Shown: positions 11,245 to 21,749 of the stretch, in pieces | How the letters are laid out: each line of letters opens with the position of its first letter | How positions within the stretch are numbered: the first letter of the stretch is position 1 | Notes under the pieces: model-generated | Databases searched by the model: none | What the model was told of the DNA's origin: nothing | What the model saw: the letters and a program-made list of their open reading frames with translations, nothing else | Translations under genes and position numbers: made by a program | Origin: Agrypnia vestita | Taxonomy: Eukaryota > Arthropoda > Insecta > Trichoptera > Phryganeidae | Assembly: GCA_016648135.1 (NCBI GenBank) | Contig: JADDOH010024938.1 | Location: 1 to 64,000 of the forward strand | DNA length: 64,000 nt | Direction of reading: 5' to 3'

Positions 11245-11770
11245 GGAGGTAATGTCCGCACAGCGTCAGCATCCTACCAGCACGGTAAGTGCTTCTACCG
11301 GATCTGGGAGGTTAACCAGAGGACATTGTTTTACCCAATTATCACTGTCCAATTGCTTCTGCAGAGGTGTTGTCCGCATTGCATCAGCAATCCTACCAGC
11401 ACGGGGATTGCATTCTTCGTACCTGAAAGCGTTGACCAGAGAACATTACACTACACAATATCCATATGCCAATTATTTCCATTATCTGGATGTGCAGACC
11501 CAAGTACTTTTAATCGTGAACCAGACATTCAAAGTCCATAAATCAGCGATAATGGTTCCCGACTTGAAGAGAAACGAACAAAGAGTTAGTGGGCTATATA
11601 AAGGGTACGTCTCGATATTGCATATGTCGGTCAGCCAGTAATTTCGTTACGTTATCGTTATCTTAGTTATTTTTTAGGAATCTAGAAAAAAATATATATA
11701 CCCTATAAATAAAGATTGATAGAGTGCTTGGATTCCAAAGTCAATACGTGAAACACAACAAACTGTGCCA
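11245..11770 (+). mobile_element. LTR with tandemly duplicated upstream region (probable)
   Basis: Two tandem ~120-bp units start at about 11250 and 11370. They share TGTCCGCA, ATCCTACCAGCACGG, GACCAGAG/AACCAGAG-ACATT and CCAATTATC. They are followed by a TATA box (CTATATAAAGGG near 11594) and an AATAAA signal near 11708, and the block ends near GAAACACAACA at about 11763. This is the U3-R-U5 order of an LTR with a duplicated enhancer-like part. Open frames of 126 and 132 codons across the duplication have no recognised domain and are likely by-products. No flanking internal region was found. Confidence 0.45.
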
Positions 11771-12012
11771 TAAGCGAGTATTGCGAATTTAATTGTGTTA
11801 AGTATGTATGTATTACAATTTGCTTATTAATTAATCAATGCCATTCTGAACTTAGTCAAATAATCACCTCCTTAATTATAGATAAATTAGTAGCAGTGAT
11901 TTAACCGATTTAATCATATTTTTTTCATGTATTTTGCTTATTTCACCGTTTTTATCATATTTTTTCATGTCACCAAACAAATTTCATCGATTTAATCACA
12001 TTTTTTCATATA

Positions 12013-12072
12013 GTTTTTAATTTGATGAGAAACTCAAAAACAAATTTTTGAGTTTCTCATCAAATTAAAAAC
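12013..12072. repeat. Perfect 28-bp hairpin with 4-nt loop
   Basis: The 28 nt at 12013-12040 (begins GTTTTTAATTTGATGAGAAA) are the exact inverse complement of 12045-12072, with loop CAAA. Just upstream (11905-12010) short units with TTTAATCATATTTTTTTCAT recur imperfectly. It could be a very short foldback element or a small-RNA precursor. Confidence 0.75.
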
Positions 12073-12269
12073 CTGCTTTAATAAAAAATAGGCTTTAAAC
12101 GAACTATAACTCTAAACCAAGTTGAAAAAATTGGCCCTACGTGCGCACGAGAAAAAATGGCACGAAGGTATGACGCACTTTTCAGCGAAACTCTTTAAAA
12201 TAATCATCAAAGTCTCCTTAAAAGTGTTAAGCCTTATCTATAAAATGAGTAAGGGATGAAAAATAGGAT

Positions 12270-12630
12270 AAAAGGGTGGCCCCACCTGTTCCAGGTGTCT
12301 TTATTAGACTTTTATCGACAGCGCGATCAGAGCTTTCGCGGAAAAAGTTTCGCGCAATAAATCAATCAATTTTTTTTCTCCGCGGGCGATACGACCCCCT
12401 CCCCGCCCCGGCCGGGAAGATTACGTCTGACGTATTAATTTATAGCCTTTGTTCAATAAGGGTACACTACATGAATGAGGCGTCATCGAAAAAGTGCCTT
12501 CATCCCTTATTTATTGTGTGTCAATCCGGTAATCTGGGCTGCGAGAGGGATTATGGCCCGCTCTGTGGCGGAATTATTGGCAGAATTTATCACGCCTGTA
12601 GGGCTTACAGAATATTCTTCCAGTTTGTTG
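12270..12630. other. GC-richer single-copy block
   Basis: It contains GGTGGCCCCACCTGTTCCAG, CCCCGCCCCGGCCGGG and GGATTATGGCCCGCTCTG in an AT-rich background. Plus-strand frames of 119 and 69 codons overlap it but show no domain. No second copy is visible in this window. It could be a conserved non-coding element or a degraded exon. Confidence 0.3.
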
Positions 12631-13289
12631 CGTAATTATACATGTTGCGTACCTACAATTCTAACATCGCTATTTTTTTTTTAAATAGAGATGTGAAATA
12701 CCAAAAACTAGGACAACACATGGACAGAAAAATTACTCGTATATAGGGCCTAAAATATTTAACATATTTAAAACAGACTTCCCGGAAATCAGAATATACT
12801 CAATTAATAAAATAAAAGCTTAAGCAAACAACTGGCTTACCTCCAAAGGTAGAACAGCAACTGAAAATTTACTTACTGTAATTGCATAATAATGTCTTCA
12901 AATAAAAATATATACCTATATAAATAAATAAATAAATTAAGGAAAATAAAAAATAATCTTAAACAAAACTTTAACCCTTTTTACATTAAACAATTATTCT
13001 ACACATATTTACACTTGGACTTATGATTCACTCAACATTCACTAACATTTCACTTGATACTTTGTAGATACATAATTACTACCTTATGAAAATAAATACT
13101 ACTGACGAATTCGAAAAAATATTATAATTGTGTTCTATAACGCCACTCTGGGACAGGCGTAGCCTAGTAGAGTGGCATAATCCACAAATTAAACAAAACA
13201 AAAAAAATGTGTTATTTATCTTAAGTTTTATTGTTAAATTAGTATTAAGTACCTTTATTTGTAAACAAGGATTTTTTTTAAATAAAAAA
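12631..13289. other. AT-rich stretch, no gene seen
   Basis: No paired repeat ends, pol III boxes or coding matches were found apart from short A/T runs. Confidence 0.35.
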
Positions 13290-13452
13290 AAAATATAAAA
13301 AAAAGAACACGGAATTCGTGTCACATCAATTTTCTTACTATTTTTAAATTAAGCTGATCGCTTGTGCAATTAAAATTTGCTTGTCTGAAGTGAGATTCGA
13401 ACCTGCGACCTTTGGATCACGAGGCGAGAGTCCTAGCCACAAGACCAACAAG
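13290..13452 (-). repeat. tRNA-derived SINE-like repeat
   Basis: On the minus strand 13452-13384 reads like a tRNA: an A-box-like TGGCTAGGACT, then a B box GGTTCGAATCT, with matching ends GCTTGTTGGTC and GACAAGC. The body beyond it (ATTCGTGTCACATCAATTTT) recurs at 49245-49300. The anticodon arm is not a good fold, so this is a SINE head and not a functional tRNA. Confidence 0.6.
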
Positions 13453-13826
13453 CTACTCTTACTTGTATATTAACATTTTTAAAATTTAACAATGGAAATG
13501 TTGAGAGAGTAATGGGTAAGGAGATAAAGTAACATTAGAAAATGTGAAGAAACACGCAAAAAATGTCGTCACTTGAAGAATTAAAAACTGTTTAACCAAA
13601 AATACAACTTTGGCGGGTTTGGTGCGTGTTATAGACCTGTGACGGCATGTGACGTGTGTTGTGCGAGTGGCGTGCGTGTGTGTATGTATGAGACGATTCA
13701 GCAGAGGCAGGATAGTAGTAGATAGATAAATAGATAGATACAAGGCGTAAATTATACAAACGATTAATTGGGGTAATATATTGGCAACAAATTTTAAAAG
13801 TGGTAATATATTGGCACAAAAGAAAA

Positions 13827-14367
13827 TATACAGGGTTATTTGTAAAACATTAATAACCTTGCAGTACTATATTCCTGCCTTGATGTCGAAAATATTCAAG
13901 CTATTATGACCTTATTTCAATAGTTAAGGAGATATGCGACATCAAAGTTTGCATTTTTTTTTCCATATTTATAACTTATTTTTTGTAAAACGTTGGACTA
14001 TCATTACAGTAACTCATATCGATTACGAAAAATTCATTCGTTTCAATACAAGTTAAATAAAATGATAAAAACCCTGAAAAAATTCCAATTGGAATGTTTT
14101 CCAATTGGAATTCGAAGGTTTTTATTTTTTTATTTGACTTGTATTAAAGGGAATGAATTTTTCATTTTCGATATAAGTTACTGTAATGATAGTCCAAAGT
14201 TTTACAAAAAATAAGTCTGAAATATTGAAAAAAAATGCAAACTTTGATGTCGCATATCTCCTTAACTATTGATATTAGGTCATAATAGCTTGAACATTTT
14301 CGACTCATAATCAAGGCAGGAATATAGTCCTGCGAAGTTATTAGTGTTTTACAAATAACCCTGTATA
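13827..14367. mobile_element. 541-bp near-perfect palindrome (foldback element)
   Basis: The ends TATACAGGGTTATTTGTAAA and its inverse are joined by arms of about 260 bp that match almost throughout, centred near 14097. The arms share GGAGATATGCGACATCAAAG and its inverse. No coding capacity; the 73-codon frame inside follows from the palindrome. A diverged single arm lies at 19122-19290. Target duplication is ambiguous (TATA-like). Confidence 0.85.
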
Positions 14368-14599
14368 TTGCTTCCTGTGGCTACGGCGGTCGGCAAAAGA
14401 GTGTATGTATGTATGTATACAATCATCGTTGTGATCAAACAGTAATAATATAATCACACTCACATGCGATTATCAATATCATAATCGTCATCATAATTTT
14501 TATCACATCAACATCGTCATCATCGGTGTTAAGCAACATTAGAATAATAGTAAATAAAATCGCCTCAGTATATTATTGCTAGATAATCCACCTATTCCA

Positions 14600-14755
14600 C
14601 AATACAAACTAACTCTCAGCACATTATAAGTACAATACAAACTACAATACAAACAAACTCTCAAGACATTATAAGTAGCTTGTTGATCTAGTTAGTGGTT
14701 GAGACGTTAATCCAGTAATCAGTGGTTGGAGCCTCATTCTAAGAGACCAGCAAGT
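14600..14755 (+). repeat. Short tandem duplication followed by a degraded tRNA-like sequence
   Basis: ACAATACAAACTAACTCTCA occurs with small changes at about 14600 and 14648. From 14688, GCTTGTTGATCTAGTTAGTG and the terminal CAGCAAGTTAG resemble the tRNA-like head at 13384-13452 in the opposite orientation. The B box is eroded. Confidence 0.4.
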
Positions 14756-14850
14756 TAGTTCTATTTACATAGAGCAAGCATTTAGATTAATTTTTTCGAA
14801 GTTGTTCTTCTGAAGGAAGGTTTATACTTCATGGTGATATATTAATTTAA

Positions 14851-15281
14851 TTAGTGTATATTATAGATATCTCACAGAGACGAAACTGTATTAATTATGG
14901 GAAAGTAGGTATAGAAGTCATTTGGGTGTACACAGGACTTATGACCTGTCTTTTTATGTTTGGCTTAAGTGATCACTTTACACAATTGTAACATTCGCCA
15001 TTTCCACCCATGATAGAATATACCATGCTTATTCATTTTTTGGAAGTTGTATATATGTTCAAATTGCGTGGAAAGCTTTCATATATGAGTTGTAAGCGCC
15101 TTTTCCATGCGGCCTGTACAAAGCCATTTTCATTCCCCTAAATCCCTACAGATGTCGCTAATGAGAAAATCTACATTGATTTTTTACGGAATTTTTGAGA
15201 GCAATATACTTTATTGTGTGTAATGAAATTCATCCGAATACTTGCATTACACTAGGATACGCCAGGAAATATACACTAATT
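14851..15281 (+). mobile_element. CACAGAGACGAA-type inverted-repeat element, long form
   Basis: The left end (ATATCTCACAGAGACGAAAC, about 14869) matches the TIRs at 24088, 28225 and 47195. Internal landmarks (AAGTGATCACTTTACACAAT; CCATGATAGAATATACCATG; AATCCCTACAGATGTCGCTA) occur in inverse order in the 47195 copy. The outer flank at 15290-15345 also matches the flank of the 47195 copy, so the element sits in a larger repeat. The right TIR here is eroded (ATACACTAAT remains). Non-coding. Confidence 0.65.
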
Positions 15282-16026
15282 GATTAATAATGTCTCTGTG
15301 ACATAAATCCAGCACTGTTCTGAAAGATTTGAACAAACTCAAAATATTCTGAATATTAATTTAATTAAATAAAATCAAAATTATTTTGTTTTCATCACTT
15401 CAATGTATAGAATATCAACATGTTTCGAGAACAATGTTCTAGTTTTAAGGATAACTAGTACTTATACCTAGTGAACTAAATAGTATTGTATATGTTTAAA
15501 TTTGTTTGTAAATATTATAAATATTGATGTGAAACCTGTTCCGTGTGCGAATTTCTATTTTTTAAATGAATTTTAAAGAAATCTCTCCAACCTACCTACA
15601 AGGATTAAAGAATTATTGAATAATATTTTTTTAAAACATACGTTAAAACTGTATACATAAAATAACACATTAATTTCATCTGTGATTGTCTGTCATTGTG
15701 AGATTTGTATTTGATTGTACGACAAAATGAACCGCCAACAGTTAAATCTCAATCACCAATCATTGTGACAATTGAATACCAATCATACAATCAGTCACAA
15801 TAATAGTTCAGCTCATCTTCAGCATCACCAAATTATTTAAATTCAAATTCTAACGGTGAATTTTTAAAAACTCCAGTTGAAAGATTTATTTTCTTAAAAG
15901 AAACTTGAATTTTCCAGGAAAACATTTTTTGGTTAAGAATGTTCTTAGGTTTTCACGGCCGCTCAGAATCTTAAAGTTTGTGTTTACTGGGGTATTATGC
16001 CGTGTTGTACGACCTTTCGGGCCGAC

Positions 16027-16058
16027 GTTTCGGGTCCCATTGCAGGGTCCATCATCAG
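16027..16058 (-). ncRNA. Hammerhead-like motif in the PLE terminal repeat
   Basis: On the minus strand CTGATGA is followed by a spare T, a GGACCC/GGGACC hairpin with one mismatch, and GAAACGTC. Terminal repeats of Penelope-like elements are known to carry hammerhead motifs. Here there is one extra base relative to the canonical core. The opposite-strand copy at 16648-16681 has lost the CTGA start. Confidence 0.55.
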
Positions 16059-16092
16059 GGCTGATGTGTTGTCTTGAATGTTGGTGTTGTGG

Positions 16093-16650
16093 TTAAATAT
16101 CGGCTCGCAATACCGTGCCGAAGTCATGATGTGTTGTATTGTGTTGTATGTATGATTCATCTGTTGTCTGATCACTATCTCTGCGGAGTCTGCGACAAAA
16201 ATGACTTTGAAGCGTCGGATACCAAGATGTTTTTAATTTGAGACCATCATCTCTATTAATGTTTATCGGATGCTTGTAGATTTCTAGTGCTTCCTTGATA
16301 AGACGCGCATGGTGACTCTTAGGCTTTCCAAGGATTTTCGGTTCGAATGCAAAATGATGGCCGGTATCCAGAAAATGCTCAGCCAGTGCTGATTTTTCTG
16401 GATGACCGAGTTTGCATGCCCGTTTGTGCTCGTTGACCCTTTTGGAAATGGTACGCGCCGTTTGTCCCACGTATACTTTATCGCAGTCTTGACAATCGAG
16501 TCTATACACACCGTCTGTTTCTAAGCGATCTCGATCCTTCGCTGATCTCAACATATCCTTAATTTTGGAGTTGGTACCAAAAACTGTCTTAATGTCTCTT
16601 TTCTTGAGAGCTCTGGCAATTCTGTCTGTAACGCTTTGGACAAAAGGCAT
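16093..16650 (-). pseudogene. Penelope-like GIY-YIG endonuclease (5'-truncated)
   Basis: The recognisable protein starts at MPFVQSVTDRIARALKK (16650) and runs 185 residues to the stop at 16093; the open frame extends to 16758 only through the inverted terminal repeat. Residues 47-49 GVY and 60-62 YVG form the GIY-YIG pair, followed by Q-T-A-R, R71, E74-H75 and E91-H92. Paired cysteines (CQDC, 53-56) sit just before YVG, as in PLE endonucleases. In intact PLEs this domain follows a reverse transcriptase in one protein and nicks target DNA; here the reverse transcriptase is absent, so the copy cannot move by itself. The frame is uninterrupted, suggesting a fairly recent insertion. Assignment to PLE is firm; lineage (Penelope or Neptune type) is not resolved. 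Confidence 0.85.
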
Positions 16651-16736
16651 GATGATGGACCCTGCAATGGGACCCAAAACGTCGGCCCGAAAGGTCGTAA
16701 CAACACAGAAAAATACCCCAGTAAACACAAACTTGA

Positions 16737-16912
16737 ACATTTTTTGAGATTTCTGCAAAGTTTGCTTATAAACTTAATTATAGTTTCGATTAAATCTAAT
16801 GATAAACTGGTAGTCTTGAATTTTCCAGGAAAACATTTTTTATGATTTCAGCAAAGTTTGCTTATGAACTTAATTATAGTTTCGATTAAATCTGATGATA
16901 AACTTGTAGTTT
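16737..16912. repeat. Tandem duplication of about 97 bp next to the PLE
   Basis: CAAAGTTTGCTTATAAACTT at about 16757 is repeated at 16853 with one change, and both are followed by AATTATAGTTTCGATTAAAT. The linker CTTGAATTTTCCAGGAAAAC at 16815 is also present at 15904, left of the PLE. The PLE therefore landed in a pre-existing tandem repeat. Confidence 0.75.
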
Positions 16913-17442
16913 TATATAATACATTATATGTTAAATTCCATTGGGTTCATTTTTCTGCTCCACCGATGCTAGAACATTATTGTTAATTAATTAAACGGTT
17001 TATCCAGTCAGCAGTTTCAAGCTAATGTTACTTTACTGAAGTGCTGTACCCGGGCATTAGAGACCAGAATGGCAAATCGATCGCTAAATAATTTAACGAT
17101 CAACCCCTATCTTTAAAATATTTAAAAATATACCAAGTACCGATCAGAGGTTGAATATTTTTAATTATTATGCTCACGTATACGAGGACGAAATCTGTTT
17201 AACACAAAGTTGAAAGTGTTTCTATACTGCGCAAAATGCTTACCTGTGAATTTCTTGGTAATGATTTGTGAAATATAAAAGTTGCAATATGCAAAAAAAT
17301 TTAGTGCAGTCATCGAGTATTAATTATTTGTAATGTATTGAATTCGATATTTTATAGGAAATTACAGCCTATAAATTTGCAGGATATGCGATTTTTGAAG
17401 AGATAGACACAAAATATAGAATTAAGTACATTTTAAGATAAA

Positions 17443-18041
17443 CAGTGTTAGTTAAATTAGTATAAACCACTACCAGATTTTAGGTCTACCGGTTTAGAGA
17501 CGAACCCGTCTCTTCGTCAGGACCAACCCTAAACTAGTATGTTCACAACACTATACACCCCAACCATAGTACTATTAACTTTCATCAATATTTATTACAT
17601 GCGTGTTAATCTTGTTCGCATTCAAAAGAATGTGCGCAAAAAATATGTGTGTTGTTACGATGCAAAAAATGAACACAAAATAAGTTTTTCTAGTAAGTAA
17701 GTAACCTGTTTTAAACTAAAAAATATATATTAATTTGGAATATGACACTGAGGCTTGTAATACGGGCTTGCCAGGCAACTTTCTACCGCTTTCTTCTTAC
17801 CGGACAAAGCTAGGGAATGGTCTTTTGATTGTGGTCGACCTATAGCAGTGCATGCTAGTCTTTGATAAGATTACCACGCATGTGATAAATATTGATCAAA
17901 GGTTAACAGTACTATGGTTGTGGTGTATAGTGTTGTGAACATTGTAGTGTAGTATTGGTCTTGACGAAGAGATGCGTACGTCTCGAAACCGGTAGACATA
18001 AAATCTGGTAGTGGTTTGTACTAATTTAACTAATACTCTGT
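17443..18041. mobile_element. Foldback element with hammerhead-like motif in both arms
   Basis: The arms at 17443-17610 and 17873-18041 are inverse complements at roughly 85%. They share AAACCACTACCAGATTTTA, GTCTACCGGTTT and CACAACACTATACACC with their inverses. Each arm carries the motif: minus strand 17491-17520 (CTGACGA, A, GAGACG/CGTCTC, TAAACC) and plus strand 17961-17989 (TTGACGA, A, GAGA/TCTC, GAAACC). The central ~260 bp has no coding capacity. Confidence 0.75.
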
Positions 18042-19121
18042 TATAATATCTAACCACCAAGTTAATGCTTTAAATATTAAAAATATTAATAACATTTAAA
18101 ATTAGTTATCCTTGGTAACTGCATTTAATTTTTTTTTTAATTGTTGTCTTTGCTTTTATACCCCACATTTGTTGTATTTGTGGGTGGGGGGAGAATATTG
18201 TTTCTCTTTTATTTTTTGTTTTTTATGGGCTTTATTTTATTTAAGGGGTCACCACCAATATTTAAATACTGGGGTATCTAAATATTGGAATATATATATA
18301 TATATGTAATTCGGGAAGCAGAGAATAAAAAAAAGAATTTGGAATACACTTACAAGATTTATTTAATTACGAATACACAGATTTTTAACAATACTTTTTA
18401 AAAAAACTTAAGACTAGTTATAAAACACTGGATGAACGAGGTCTACGAGGAGAGTGTTAAAAATCGCGTCTCTCCCTCTATTTATGGATATTTGCGAATA
18501 CTTCCAGAATAACCTCCCAAAAAACAGGTATAGGGCTGTGCTGTCTGCGGCTTCCGACATGATCGATATCTTTCGATGAGAATATCTAAAAATATCGATC
18601 CAAGCCTCAGACTACATATTAACTAATGATTTTTAGAGAATATTTTCTATAGAGAAAGGTAAAACTTTTAGAAACTAAACAAAACGATGTTTTCACTGAC
18701 CAGGCATGACCCTTAAAAAATCTCCGATCGGCTGTTGGTTCCCGCCTTGCTACACGCCGCTGATGAGCCAGACGGACCACTTCTGACCTCCCCGTATTGA
18801 TCCGAGGTATTTCAGGCCCCGGCAGGTGAGGGGGCTGGGGGAACTCGGACGGGGAATTTAAATAGACCGCATCTTATATGCAGCCTCCATTCCTGGACCT
18901 GTACCTCCGTACGGGAGCAGTCTACAGGTATGACAGAAGAAGTCAAGGAGCACTCATCCCTTTTCAAACACGTGCGTCAATTTTTGGGGTACGTATGAGA
19001 GTTGCGTGGATGGAGTAGCGTAGTGATGAAGTTTTTGTTGTAGTTATAAAGGGGCTGATTTCAAATATTTATTTGTTTATTTTTTCATCCAACTGGAAGA
19101 CAAGAAGAATAAAAAAGCGTT
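18042..19121. other. No gene; AT-rich then GC-richer stretch
   Basis: A short TA repeat lies at 18290-18306. The 18430-18760 part has a minus-strand TATA-like element (rc of CTATTTATGG near 18480) and could be an unmatched LTR. 18740-18960 is GC-richer with no coding match. Confidence 0.3.
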
Positions 19122-19290
19122 GTTATACAGGGTGTGCAAGAGCTAGCAGCAGAAATTTTGCCGGTAGATTCCTGCCTATGTTATGAGTCTAAAATGTTCA
19201 AGCAACCATGGCCTAATATCAATAATTATGGAGATATGCAATATCAAAGTTTTCATTTTTTTTCAATATATCTTACTTATTTTTTGCAAC
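19122..19290. repeat. Single-arm relative of the 541-bp palindrome
   Basis: TTATACAGGGTGT, then ATTCCTGCCTATG, GTTCAAGC, and ATGGAGATATGCAATATCAA align in order with 13827-13965. Only one arm is present; the matching right end was not found. Confidence 0.6.
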
Positions 19291-19369
19291 GAAATTTTTT
19301 TAAGACGCAAACAGAAGAAGAACCAGTGTTAATTACGAGTTATATAAAACAGTGATAATAAGTAATTCG

Positions 19370-19616
19370 TATAATGTATATAATGCGCATGGAGAGGGAG
19401 GGTGACGAGTTTACAGTATCTGCCTCAGTTCAGTTATTCGACAAGCTATTCAGGAGTGAAGAGTGCAGCGAAGATTCTTAAACTTATTTAATGAATTAGA
19501 GTGAGTTTAAGAACACTGATCAGATTAAATTCGTGTCCAGTGACTTTGAGTAATAAATAAAACTTTGATTAATTTTAAGAGTTTCATTTGATTCACGCAG
19601 CCACGATCCCGTGACA
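19370..19616 (+). mobile_element. LTR 3' part (CAGCCACGATCCCGTGACA family)
   Basis: AATAAATAAA near 19552 is followed by GAGTTTCATTTG and the end CGCAGCCACGATCCCGTGACA. The same polyadenylation signal plus end occurs at 22128, 34988 and (inverted) 35200. The upstream limit was not found, so this is probably a solo or truncated LTR of a Ty3-type element. Confidence 0.5.
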
Positions 19617-20493
19617 ATGTTTATTATTATTTTAGTTAAAAAAAATAGGGATAAAATATTTATAACGTAATTGGAAGAAATTTGAGTGCCTAAATACGCA
19701 GCTGCCAACGGCATTCTGTTTTATAATTACGTCACATTTCACACTTTGGAATTTTTATTTATAAATAATAATAAAGGTATTTTTTGTAAAAAAAACTATC
19801 TTTTATTTAGTGAATAAAGTGTCAAAATACGGGAATAAATAGAATATACTGTTTAAAATCACCTCTTTAAATAAATAAAAAGTGTTTTAAAATTAACAAA
19901 AACCTAAAAAAATTTGCAAATTTAAAACGTTATAACTTTGTTATTAAAAAATATTTCTTAATTTCCTTAGTATGAATTCTAGATAATGAAGTATGTCTTG
20001 TACTTACAAAAAACACATTATGCGTACCTACACACCTATTAAAACTTTGCGCCGCCTAGGATGCTAAAAACGATTTTTTTGGCTGCGGCCTATCGATTAA
20101 TGCTTGTATTTTCTTAATTATTGTAAATAATGTTAAGTTTATAACTTTTATATAAAAAAATGATTCTATTTAAGTTTTTGCCCTAAAAATTGCAGTCTGG
20201 AGTATATATTCTGATTTAAATGAATAATAAAAACCCACATTTCCGTAAAAAAAACGCCGAAATATGCATTTGCAGTAAATGTCCAGCCTTAAGTTAAGAT
20301 TCTGTTGAGGTGTATCGTTACATGTTATTTTCATAATTTATGCTTTTAATAATTTGTTTAAAATTATTATATTCATCCCCTAGAAGAATAAGGTGTCCAA
20401 ACAGGGGTCTTGACATGATCATCTTCGCTGTACTTAATTTCCAATCAATTTACTACTGATCTACATGAATCTTCACCGCTTTAATCCCAACAT
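19617..20493. other. AT-rich stretch, no gene seen
   Basis: No coding frame, inverted repeat or pol III boxes could be supported. Confidence 0.35.
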
Positions 20494-20790
20494 AGCTAAC
20501 TAACTAACTAACTATCTTGCCGTTTATCCGTAGGGGCAGGCAGAGAGGATTGAACGCCACACTCTTCTATCTTGGCATACCACTTTTGCTTCGGCCACAT
20601 TCATATATTTTTTCATACAAGTTCTACGGTTGTTGCGGTTTTTAACAGGGCCATCCTCAAATACATGTAGTACCTGATCGTGCCAGGTCTTTCGCGGACG
20701 CCCTCTATTCCAACAAACAAACTGACAGTCTCTCCTTAATGGTAACGTAACGTTTCTAAACCACCTCAATTGTGGTATTCAAATATGCTT
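20494..20790 (-). pseudogene. RTE-like retrotransposon 3' end with (GTTA)n tail
   Basis: The minus-strand frame reads RGRPRKTWHDQVLHVFEDGP, then NNRRTCMKKYMNVAEAKVVC and a final SACPYG before a TAA stop. This is the C-terminal tail of the RTE-type ORF2. About 15 nt after the stop a TTAG repeat (20494-20516) ends the copy, typical of RTE 3' microsatellite tails. The N-terminal part (FRNVTLPLRRDCQFVCW) differs from the FGHVERMNEERMVKKIY of other copies, which points to a local rearrangement or old frameshift. Confidence 0.75.
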
Positions 20791-21359
20791 AAGTAGGCTT
20801 CTCTCTCCCATCGCACTACTCAATGAATTATTTCTCACCAATATCAAACTGAAAACTTAATAAAAAACTGAAATTTCTTTAAATCACCAGAAAACGATAA
20901 TTTTTCTTACCTACTCGGCTTCACTGAATCACTGGAAATTATTTTCCCCGAGAATTTCCCGTACAAGATTTTATAATTGGTTCTATTGAAAAGTTTAGTG
21001 AAAATGAGGCACAAAAGTTTTGTAATGAATAAGTTTATGGGTTTCCTCATTTCATAAGTCTTGAAATTCAACCCGACTCTGAGAACAAATCATCAAATTG
21101 TGTTCATAATTTTATCTCTAATTGAATTCGTTCCCCATAAAAACGCCATCAATCTTTATCTTATCAATGAATTAACATTTATTTACCAAAGAATATGTTT
21201 ATCGAGTAAAATTTATCACGAAACTGCTTTAGAAATAGTGTGCAGTAAGAAAATGTATTTTGCCTTAAATTATATTATGGGATATTAAACATTCATTACT
21301 AAAGAGTTAAGGTCATTATGCGGTCGTTAGACATATTTAACTGTAACTGGTTGCGGATA
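20791..21359. other. No supported feature
   Basis: A 75-codon plus-strand frame at 21061-21288 has no recognised motif; composition is like the background. Confidence 0.3.
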
Positions 21360-21475
21360 TTTTACACGAACCGTATGTTTTCCCAGAAATAATTCTCGAC
21401 GTTTCATTGAATTCTTATTCAACGTCATCAGGAGGACGACCTTTACCCGCGGAGGTAGCAGTGCGCCCCCTACCA
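21360..21475 (-). mobile_element. PLE-type terminal repeat fragment with hammerhead-like motif
   Basis: On the minus strand at 21431-21401: CTGATGA, C, GTTGAAT/ATTCAAT, GAAACGTC. About 20 nt downstream TCTGGGAAAACATA resembles the CCCAGTAAACACA end of the PLE repeats. A short open frame upstream (GRGRTATSAGKGRPPDDVE) stops with a TAA in the hairpin. Confidence 0.5.
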
Positions 21476-21749
21476 AATATAGTTTTGGCAAAAACCTACA
21501 AATTAATTGGTGTGCTTTACCCTATACATTAGAGATAAAAATCATATTTTGACGAGATGCCATAAAGAATTTACGAACTGTCCGAACCCCTGGTAACATA
21601 TCATTCGGAGCAAAACTATCGTAGAATTTATAATGGTCTATTGTTATCTACATCTTTCGGAAAACTTCTATAAACGTCTAAAAACGCCAGGAACAATCAA
21701 ATAGTAACGAGTACCTTCTCATTAATTCTATAATAATCTAGAAAGTAGG

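Larger units (their letters stand above)
15921..16746 (-). mobile_element. Penelope-like element with 11-bp target duplication
   Basis: AACATTTTTTG at 15921-15931 and again at 16736-16746 brackets an 804-bp insertion. It holds inverted terminal repeats (15945-16060 and 16643-16735; shared TACTGGGGTATT, CGACCTTTCGGGCCGACGTTT and inverses) around a GIY-YIG endonuclease on the minus strand. The reverse transcriptase is missing. The inverted repeat at the 5' side is fused directly to the endonuclease frame, as expected for a 5'-truncated and inverted PLE insertion. Confidence 0.8.

Noticed and set aside
11161..11641. Overlapping 126- and 132-codon genes
   Set aside because: They cover a tandem duplication in front of a TATA box and AATAAA, better explained as an LTR.
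13384..13452. A functional tRNA gene on the minus strand
   Set aside because: No acceptable anticodon arm, and the flank is a dispersed repeat with a second copy at 49235.
15415..15455. Hammerhead-like motif around GTTTCGAGAACAATGTTCT
   Set aside because: Stem and GAAAC are present on the minus strand but the CTGANGA block is not recognisable; at most an eroded copy.
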